A DNA stretch of 16,408 nt from Desulfobacteraceae bacterium. GTDB taxonomy: Bacteria > Desulfobacterota > Desulfobacteria > Desulfobacterales > Desulfobacteraceae. Below are positions 1-5,131 of this stretch, piece by piece (positions within the stretch are counted from its first letter, which is position 1; each line of letters begins with the position of its first letter). The position numbers and the translations under genes are program-made. The stretch spans positions 1-16,408 of the forward strand of contig JAABSK010000039.1 in NCBI GenBank assembly GCA_011390435.1, written 5' to 3'. A model generated the notes under the pieces. That model was given only the letters and a program-made list of their open reading frames with translations. It made no database searches and was not told where the DNA came from.

Positions 1-118
1 GCTGAAACTCAATGTAAGTGAAGATGACATTAAAAAAAATCCCAACGACAACTCCAAAAAGCCAATATGTTTTTGCCAAGGAGACTTCACCATACCACAA
101 GTCTTTAATTAGGTACAT
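1..118 (-). CDS. Partial small membrane protein, probable integron cassette gene (5' end only)
   Basis: The gene starts with ATG at 116-118 on the minus strand and stays open for 39 codons to the window edge. A perfect AGGAGG (123-128 on +) lies 4 bases before the ATG. The visible protein begins MYLIKDLWYGEVSLAKTYW and runs into a hydrophobic stretch (about residues 19-32) that looks like a first TM helix. I infer an integron cassette gene because it lies on the attI side of the integrase gene, is transcribed away from it, and follows an attC-like site. A short basic or aromatic start followed by a TM helix is common among small cassette proteins. No function can be assigned. It was chosen over the longer antisense frame at 105-287 because only this one has a ribosome binding site. 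Confidence 0.7.
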   Translation of the reverse strand, partial: MYLIKDLWYGEVSLAKTYWLFGVVVGIFFNVIFTYIEFQ

Positions 119-122
119 TTTT

Positions 123-128
123 CCTCCT
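123..128 (-). promoter_or_regulatory. Strong Shine-Dalgarno of the cassette gene
   Basis: The minus strand reads AGGAGG followed by 4 bases and ATG. This is the evidence that fixes the start of the divergent gene at 118. It lies just outside the folded block 138-288, so the site itself is unpaired in the fold. Confidence 0.7.
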
Positions 129-137
129 GACTTGCAT

Positions 138-288
138 AATGCCCGAGATGAGCGGTCTGAAGCATAACGAGGGTAGATGCAGTCTGTCCCGGTTGTTATG
201 CTTTGGACGCTCTATCGATTTGTTCTGGCAGCGCGAATCAGCGCGCCGCCAGAGCAAATCGGTGGAGCATTCGGTCATCTCGGGCATT
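138..288. repeat. Three-way-junction inverted repeat block upstream of the integron integrase
   Basis: Three stems nest into one junction. The outer stem pairs 138-151 with 275-288, 14 of 14 bases. Arm A pairs 155-170 with 193-208. Arm B pairs 209-229 with 248-268 (21 pairs) and is topped, after one mismatch, by 231-235 with 242-246. Arms A and B abut directly. Six pairs are G-T when read on the + strand (158/205, 159/204, 169/194, 213/264, 215/262, 223/254) and become A-C mismatches on the minus strand, so the + strand folds better. It could be a recombination site folded from single-stranded DNA, a structured RNA, or a small non-autonomous element. The pairing is seen directly; the function is inferred. 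Confidence 0.8.
155..208 (-). other. attC-like recombination site (arm A)
   Basis: Read on the minus strand, the order is GCATAAC (201-195), a short insert, then GTTATGC (168-162). These match the R'' and R' core boxes RYYYAAC and GTTRRRY with one mismatch each. Inside them, 171-173 pairs with 188-190 and 175-177 with 183-185, leaving a 5-base loop. Extra unpaired bases at 186/187 and 191/192 all lie on one arm. In attC sites the L'' arm carries extrahelical bases and an unpaired spacer separates the R and L boxes, so the layout fits a bottom-strand fold with + as bottom strand. The R-to-R length of 40 bases is shorter than well-known attC sites (about 57 or more), so this is a candidate only. 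The cassette junction would be at the G of GTTATGC (168). Confidence 0.45.
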
Positions 289-313
289 CCGGCGGCGCGC
301 AGCGCCGCCGGAA
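287..313. repeat. Perfect 12-bp GC-rich hairpin abutting the junction block
   Basis: The 12 bases at 287-298 pair perfectly with 302-313 around a 3-base loop (GCA). The stem starts where the outer stem of the 138-288 block ends, sharing two bases. No T-run follows on either strand, so it is not a standard intrinsic terminator. Its contrast with the AT-rich sequence at 314-455 marks a sharp boundary. Confidence 0.8.
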
Positions 314-318
314 CATAG

Positions 319-324
319 ATTATA
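319..324 (-). promoter_or_regulatory. Possible -10 element of a leftward (cassette) promoter
   Basis: The minus strand carries a perfect TATAAT here, but the matching -35 is poor: TAGACA lies only 14 bp upstream. A perfect TTGACA is present further upstream on the same strand (389-394 on +), but with no good -10 at 16-18 bp. Either could belong to a Pc-type promoter driving the cassette. A transcript starting near 312 would carry all of the folded block as its leader. Confidence 0.3.
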
Positions 325-382
325 CGTCATGACATCATTGTCTATCTTTTTATATTCATATCTGTCCATATTTTAAACCTTG

Positions 383-411
383 TTGAAATGTCAAGAAAAA
401 TTATTTATAAA
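383..411 (+). promoter_or_regulatory. Sigma-70 promoter of the integrase gene (Pint)
   Basis: TTGAAA (383-388), a 17-bp spacer, and TATAAA (406-411). The predicted start of transcription is near 418, giving a leader of about 36 bases before the first ATG at 455. No LexA box of the CTGT-N8-ACAG type overlaps it, so SOS control as in Vibrio integrons is not apparent. Confidence 0.65.
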
Positions 412-454
412 AGACTATAAATCATGACGCATATTCAATATATTTTGGTCACAG

Positions 455-1720
455 ATGATGATGAAAAACACATTTGAAATTTTTTTTATGAAAAATTGTG
501 TCCCAAAGGACAAAATCAAATTTTATGTACTCTGGTTGAATAAATTTATCGCCTTCTATTCTGGAAGTCTTGACCATGTCTCTAATAAAGACATTGATCT
601 GTTTCTGAATCAATTGAAAAATGATGGGTACGCTGCCTGGCAAATCGATCAGGCCCGGAATGCCGTAATTCTGTATATTGAAAAATATTGCGGCAAAACA
701 ATTGTATCTGATTTCCAGTCTGAAAAGGGAACCAGCGTCAGCTCAGCCATTGCTACATGGCAGCAGGCAAAAGAACGGTTCACAGAACTGATCAGACTCA
801 GACACTACGCATACAATACTGAAAAAACGTATCAGGAGTGGATCAGAAGATTTCTTTTGTATACTGAACTGGACACTCCACAACAGGCATCACCGGAGCA
901 TGTGAAACAATTTTTGACCTATCTTGCTGCTGAAAGAAAGGTCACGGCTTCAACTCAGAACCAGGCTTTCAATGCCTTGCTTTTCCTTTTCCGTGACGTC
1001 CTTGGTATTGAATTCGGTGATTTTCGAAACACAATCAGAGCAAAGAAAAGCCAAAGAGTTCCGGTTGTTTTAACCACCAGGGAAATCAAAGCTGTTTTTG
1101 CGCATATCAAAGGGGAAATGGAACTTGCGTTGACCTTGATTTATGCAAGCGGAATCAGGGTGACCGAATGCGTAAGGCTTCGTGTCCAGGATCTGGATTT
1201 TGGAAACCATTCCCTGATTGTCCGGTCTGGAAAAGGCGACAAGGATCGGGTGACATTGTTGCCTCAATTTTTGCATGAACCGTTAAAAGTACATCTTGAA
1301 AACGTAAAGGCGATTCATGAAAACGACCTGAAGCTTGGCCATGGGGCGGTTTACCTGCCCGACGCACTGGAAAAAAAATACCCCCGGGCCAATAAAGAAT
1401 GGGGCTGGCAATATGTTTTTCCCGCAGCCGCTCTGGCCATTGATCCGAGAAGCGGCATTATCAGAAGACATCATGTGGGTCAGCAGACGTTGCAGCGGGC
1501 CATGAGACATGCGGTGATTCAGGCAGGATTAACCAAAAAAGCATCGGTTCATACGCTGCGCCATTCTTTTGCCACTCATCTTTTGCAGTCTGGCTATGAT
1601 ATCCGGACCATACAGGATCTGCTGGGGCACAAGGATGTCTCAACAACAATGATTTATACCCATGTTGTTAAAAACGGCCCCCATGGCGTCAAAAGCCCTG
1701 CTGAAATTTTGAGAAAATGA
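455..1720 (+). CDS. intI: Integron-type tyrosine recombinase with duplicated N-terminal domain
   Basis: A site-specific recombinase expected to join attI and attC sites. The catalytic domain shows R235 (SGIRVTE), K260 (GKGDKDR), H366 and R369 (HTLRH), H392 (LLGH) and nucleophile Y401 (IYTH). The insert at about residues 305-345, with KEWGWQYVFPA, is the extra patch typical of IntI proteins and absent from XerC/D. At 421 aa it is about 85 residues longer than IntI1. The surplus is N-terminal: residues 20-87 align by eye with the normal SAM-like core-binding domain at about 117-191 (YVLWLNKFIAFY against YQEWIRRFLLY), so this domain is duplicated. Three ATGs stand in a row at 455-463 and another lies at 488; no good ribosome binding site distinguishes them. 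A Pint promoter lies upstream. It converges on the permease gene, 22 bp away. Confidence 0.88.
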   Translation: MMMKNTFEIFFMKNCVPKDKIKFYVLWLNKFIAFYSGSLDHVSNKDIDLFLNQLKNDGYAAWQIDQARNAVILYIEKYCGKTIVSDFQSEKGTSVSSAIATWQQAKERFTELIRLRHYAYNTEKTYQEWIRRFLLYTELDTPQQASPEHVKQFLTYLAAERKVTASTQNQAFNALLFLFRDVLGIEFGDFRNTIRAKKSQRVPVVLTTREIKAVFAHIKGEMELALTLIYASGIRVTECVRLRVQDLDFGNHSLIVRSGKGDKDRVTLLPQFLHEPLKVHLENVKAIHENDLKLGHGAVYLPDALEKKYPRANKEWGWQYVFPAAALAIDPRSGIIRRHHVGQQTLQRAMRHAVIQAGLTKKASVHTLRHSFATHLLQSGYDIRTIQDLLGHKDVSTTMIYTHVVKNGPHGVKSPAEILRK

Positions 1721-1742
1721 GTGGGTCAGATCATTCATTCAC

Positions 1743-2693
1743 TCAATGGGTCACAAACTGCCAGAGTGCCAGCCACAATGGCATGGCAATGATGCATATG
1801 AGGTATTGCACCAGCATCATGCTGCCGATGGACTGACTGTCGCCGCCATAGCTTTTGACAATGAGGATCAGATTGGTGGCGGGCGGGGCTGAGGCCTGGA
1901 TGATCAGCAGGCTGCACAGCAGCGGCATGGTATGGTACAATTGTGTGGAATACAGTGCTGCAAAGACCATCAGCGGCAGGATGCCGAATTTGACGGCTGC
2001 CACAACCAGAATATCGCGCCCTGCCGGCATGTCTGTGAATGAGATCGTACTGAGGGTTGCCCCTAAAATAAAGACTGCCAGGGGAACGGTGGCAGACCCG
2101 AGAAGATTCACCGGCCCCATGATGACCGTCGGCAGGGATGACGACAATCCTGAAAAAACCAGAACAAGGGATGTAAGCGTTGCCACAAGCGGCGGGCTGA
2201 TAAAATCCTGCCACTGGATGCGGGTGTTTTTTCCTCCGCTGATCAACACCTTGCCGACACTCCACATCAGGGGTGTCAATCCCATGGTCAGTAAAAACGC
2301 GTACAGGGCAAAGAGGTCAAATTGATCCGGGTAAAGAATCTGGCCGATGGGAAGCACAATATAGATGGAGTTCTGCATGCTGGCCAGGGGCAGAAGCGGT
2401 TTTCCAGATGGCTTGAATCCAAATAAAAGTGCGGCAAACCCCATGCCGGAGAGTACAAGAAAAAGCCCTGTCAGCGGCAGGGCCCACCAGAATCCAAGGC
2501 TTTGCGGATCAAACCGGGCCAGGGTTTTAGAGAGGATCAGGCAGGGCAGAAACACATTGACGGTAATCACGGAAAGGCTGTGTACCTGTTCTTTTGAAAC
2601 ACTGTTTTTTCGAATCAGAATGCCGGCTGCAACCGCAATGAGAAGCAGTTGAAAAACAGCGTTGAATGTGGTCTGGGCGGTGGTAAGGAACAT
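1743..2693 (-). CDS. AEC-family (auxin efflux carrier type) membrane permease
   Basis: A 316-aa polytopic inner-membrane protein with about ten hydrophobic helices in two halves separated by a polar loop near residues 150-165. The length and pattern (early LPCLILSKT helix, NSIYIVLPIGQ, late QASAPPATNLILI) fit the AEC transporter family, whose bacterial members export or take up small organic acids such as malate. The substrate cannot be read from sequence. The start codon lies 3 bp after the stop of the corA-like gene, so the two are probably co-transcribed. No strong Shine-Dalgarno is visible, which suggests translational coupling. It is the last gene of the leftward run and meets the integrase gene tail to tail. 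Confidence 0.85.
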   Translation of the reverse strand: MFLTTAQTTFNAVFQLLLIAVAAGILIRKNSVSKEQVHSLSVITVNVFLPCLILSKTLARFDPQSLGFWWALPLTGLFLVLSGMGFAALLFGFKPSGKPLLPLASMQNSIYIVLPIGQILYPDQFDLFALYAFLLTMGLTPLMWSVGKVLISGGKNTRIQWQDFISPPLVATLTSLVLVFSGLSSSLPTVIMGPVNLLGSATVPLAVFILGATLSTISFTDMPAGRDILVVAAVKFGILPLMVFAALYSTQLYHTMPLLCSLLIIQASAPPATNLILIVKSYGGDSQSIGSMMLVQYLICIIAMPLWLALWQFVTH

Positions 2694-2696
2694 CGT

Positions 2697-3761
2697 CTAA
2701 AACCAGCGCTTCCGCTTGAAATACAGAAACATCCCCGTGCCCAGCAGAATCAGGACACCCCAGAAAATAAAATAGCTGTATTTATAGCGCAGCTCAGGCA
2801 GGTATTCAAAATTGGTACCGTAAATGCCTGCAATAAACGTCAGGGGAATAAAAATGGCGGCAAAAAGGGTCAGCACCTTCATGATATCATTCATTTTGTT
2901 GGCCACCACGGAATTGTAGATATTCAGCTGATCCGTCAACAGATCCCGGTAGGTGTCAATCGCCTCTGCGGTCTGGTTCATCAGGTCCTGGAGGTCATTG
3001 AAAAACGGAAGGGTTTTTTCATCCAGCAGACTGCTCTCAAGCCGGACAAGTTCGAAAACCGCCTCTCTGGCCGGACGGATCGATTTTCTCAAATAATTGA
3101 TCTCCCGCTTGAACAGGTTGATCTTTTCCATGACCAGGTCGTCATGACCGGCCAGGATCTCTTCTTCAAGGTCTTCTATTTTTTCTCCGATCCGTTCAAT
3201 GATGTGCATATAGTTGTCCACAACCGTGTCCATCAGGGCATAGGCCAGATAATCCGGCCCGGACATACGGATCCGGCCGGTCAGCCGCTGAAGTCGTTCT
3301 CTGACCGGCTCAAAAACATCCCCTGGCCGCTCCTGAAAGGTGAGCAGAAAATGTTCTCCCAGAACAATGCTCAACTGCTCGTTGGAAACCGTATCCGTTT
3401 CGGCATCAAAGCGGATCATCTTTAACGCGATATAGATATAGGTATCAAACACCTCTATTTTCGGCCGCTGGCCGGTGTTCAGAATATCTTCCACCACCAG
3501 CGGATGAAGGTCAAACGCTTTTCCGATGTCACCGATCATGTCGACATCGTGCAGACCATTGATGTTCAGCCAGGAGACAGAACCACCCTGCTTGAGCCGG
3601 GCCAGGTCCCTGGTGCCCTCTGGTTTCTGGTCCGTCAGCAGAACCGGTGTGTAATCGATGAGCCGAAGCTCAACCGCATCCATTTTCCGGGCGCCGATAA
3701 AAATCAGCGCGCCCGGGCTCTGTCCCTTGCTTTTTTCACGGCTTTTTAAAAATCGTGCCAT
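2697..3761 (-). CDS. corA: CorA-type divalent cation channel with GTN signature
   Basis: A 354-aa protein with the CorA plan: a soluble alpha/beta N-terminal domain, long helices (about 160-290, charged, with IGEKIEDLEEEIL), and two C-terminal TM helices ending in KRKRWF. CorA pentamers move Mg2+ (sometimes Co2+ or Ni2+) across the inner membrane. The signature loop between the helices normally reads YGMNF; here it is YGTNF, with T316 encoded by ACC at 2814-2816. The rest of the loop (FEYLPEL) is conserved, so the fold is probably intact but selectivity may differ. I chose the ATG at 3761, 14 bp after the regulator stop and preceded by AAGGA. An upstream in-frame ATG at 3878 would lie inside the regulator gene and add 39 residues unlike the family. 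Confidence 0.88.
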   Translation of the reverse strand: MARFLKSREKSKGQSPGALIFIGARKMDAVELRLIDYTPVLLTDQKPEGTRDLARLKQGGSVSWLNINGLHDVDMIGDIGKAFDLHPLVVEDILNTGQRPKIEVFDTYIYIALKMIRFDAETDTVSNEQLSIVLGEHFLLTFQERPGDVFEPVRERLQRLTGRIRMSGPDYLAYALMDTVVDNYMHIIERIGEKIEDLEEEILAGHDDLVMEKINLFKREINYLRKSIRPAREAVFELVRLESSLLDEKTLPFFNDLQDLMNQTAEAIDTYRDLLTDQLNIYNSVVANKMNDIMKVLTLFAAIFIPLTFIAGIYGTNFEYLPELRYKYSYFIFWGVLILLGTGMFLYFKRKRWF

Positions 3762-3775
3762 TGCATGATATCCTT

Positions 3776-5131
3776 TCAGAAAAGGTGATCCGGCATCACC
3801 AGCTGATGTTTTTTGATCCGGTACCGAAGCGTGTTCCGTGAGATTCCCAGCTGCCGTGCAGATTTGGATATATTCCATCCACAGGCAGTCAGCACGCTTT
3901 CGATCATCTGTTTTTCACTGGTCAGAAGGTCTGTCTTCTGTTCCGGTGCCCCCTGCTGTCCGGAAGGCTCCCTGTTGATCAACGGGTCCACCATCTTCCG
4001 GGTGATTTTCCCCCCTTCTGCCACCAGCACCACCCGCTCCAGCACATTTTTCAGTTCCCGCACATTGCCGGGCCAGTCATGACAGGTCAACGCCTCCAGC
4101 GCCTCAATCTGCATTCTGGGAACAGGGCGGTCAAAGACCCGGCAGATCCGGGACAACAGATGATCGGTCAGTTCAGGGATATCTCCTGGCCGTTCATTGA
4201 GCAACGGCATTTTGATCTCATAGGTATTGAGGCGGAAAAACAGATCTGACCGGAATTTTTTATCAGTGACCATCTGCTGAATATTCTGATTGGTTGCAGA
4301 AACAATCTTGATCTCCACCTGTTTTTTATGACCGGCCCCGACAGGCGTGACAACCTTGTCCTCAACCGCATGAAGCAGTTTTGCCTGCAGTCCGTAGGGC
4401 AGATCCCCGATCTCATCTAAAAACAGGATACCTGTATCTGCCTGTTCAAACAACCCAATTTTATTTTCAAACGCACCGGTAAACGCCCCTTTAACATGTC
4501 CGAACAGTTCAGACTCCATCAGTTCCCGTGGAATGGCTGCGCAGTTGACCCGCACAAACGGGGCATTCTTGCGGGCGGACAATGCATGAATAGTCCGTGC
4601 CGCCAGCTCTTTTCCCGTTCCGGAAGCTCCGGTGATCAAAACAGAGGTATTGGTTTGCGCCACCAGTGCCAGCTCTTTTTTCACGGCATTCATCTGCCGG
4701 GAGCTGCCGATCAGCAGGGGCGGTTCTGTTATACCATCAGACGGTTCATTCTGCTGTTTTCTTCTGAGCCGCTCCTGAAGCGCTCTTTTGACTTTTTCAA
4801 CAATGGCGTCATTGTCCACCGGCTTGGTAATATAATCAAACGCTCCCTGGCGCATGGCATCCACTGCTGTGGGAATTGTGCCAAAGGCTGTGAGAATCAG
4901 CACCGGGACTCCAGGGTCTGTCTGTCTTCCAAATGCCAGCACTGCCATGCCGTCTGCCTTTGGCATCTTTAAATCCGTAATCACCAGGTCCGGGTGGAAC
5001 CCGGCCCACTTCTGCATCCCCGCTTCCCCGTCTGCTGCAGTTTCAACACGGTAACTGTTTGATTCAAGCACCAGCTCCAGCACCCGTCTCATGCGGGGCT
5101 CATCCTCAATGATCAATATTCGATCCGGCAT
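3776..5131 (-). CDS. Sigma-54-dependent response regulator (REC-AAA+-Fis), NtrC family
   Basis: A 451-aa transcription activator. The receiver domain (1-120) has phosphoacceptor D53, T81 and K103. The AAA+ domain (about 138-370) has Walker A GASGTGKE at 168-175 (the usual GESGTGKE with E changed to A), the sigma-54-contacting GAFTGA at 215-220 and Walker B ILFLDE at 235-240. A Fis-type helix-turn-helix lies at about 422-445 (SARQLGISRNTLRYRI). It overlaps the kinase gene by 26 bp and has AGGAGG seven bases before the ATG, so it is the cognate partner. It should activate RNA polymerase with sigma-54; the promoter and paired dyads upstream of 10972 are the best candidate target in the window. 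It resembles PrsR-type regulators of exopolysaccharide/PEP-CTERM systems, but no PEP-CTERM protein is visible here. Confidence 0.93.
   Translation of the reverse strand: MPDRILIIEDEPRMRRVLELVLESNSYRVETAADGEAGMQKWAGFHPDLVITDLKMPKADGMAVLAFGRQTDPGVPVLILTAFGTIPTAVDAMRQGAFDYITKPVDNDAIVEKVKRALQERLRRKQQNEPSDGITEPPLLIGSSRQMNAVKKELALVAQTNTSVLITGASGTGKELAARTIHALSARKNAPFVRVNCAAIPRELMESELFGHVKGAFTGAFENKIGLFEQADTGILFLDEIGDLPYGLQAKLLHAVEDKVVTPVGAGHKKQVEIKIVSATNQNIQQMVTDKKFRSDLFFRLNTYEIKMPLLNERPGDIPELTDHLLSRICRVFDRPVPRMQIEALEALTCHDWPGNVRELKNVLERVVLVAEGGKITRKMVDPLINREPSGQQGAPEQKTDLLTSEKQMIESVLTACGWNISKSARQLGISRNTLRYRIKKHQLVMPDHLF

Larger units (their letters stand above)
314..454. other. AT-rich integrase upstream region (expected attI location)
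   Basis: The 141 bp between the GC-rich hairpin and the integrase hold the Pint promoter, a perfect 8-bp palindrome GTCATGAC (326-333) and minus-strand promoter-like elements. By integron layout, attI should lie here or just to its left, but I found no convincing GTTRRRY core box on the minus strand. Confidence 0.5.

Noticed and set aside
105..287. 60-codon minus-strand frame over the inverted-repeat block
   Set aside because: No ribosome binding site, arises from palindromic sequence, and conflicts with the well-supported start at 118.
287..313. Intrinsic terminator
   Set aside because: The stem is strong but neither side is followed by a T-run, so termination is not supported.
314..454. 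LexA/SOS box controlling the integrase
   Set aside because: CTGT occurs (361 region) but no ACAG at the required 8-base spacing overlaps the promoter.
1718..1745. Terminator between the convergent integrase and permease genes
   Set aside because: Only a 6-bp repeat (TGAGTG/CACTCA) with a 16-base loop and no T-run; could be chance.
2649..3425. 258-codon open frame on the + strand
   Set aside because: It lies wholly antisense to the CorA gene, which has clear family motifs. The translation is low-complexity and has no recognisable domain.
3762..3878. Longer N terminus for the CorA-like protein (start 3878)
   Set aside because: The extra 39 codons lie over the HTH-coding end of the response regulator and do not resemble CorA; the ATG at 3761 has a better ribosome site.
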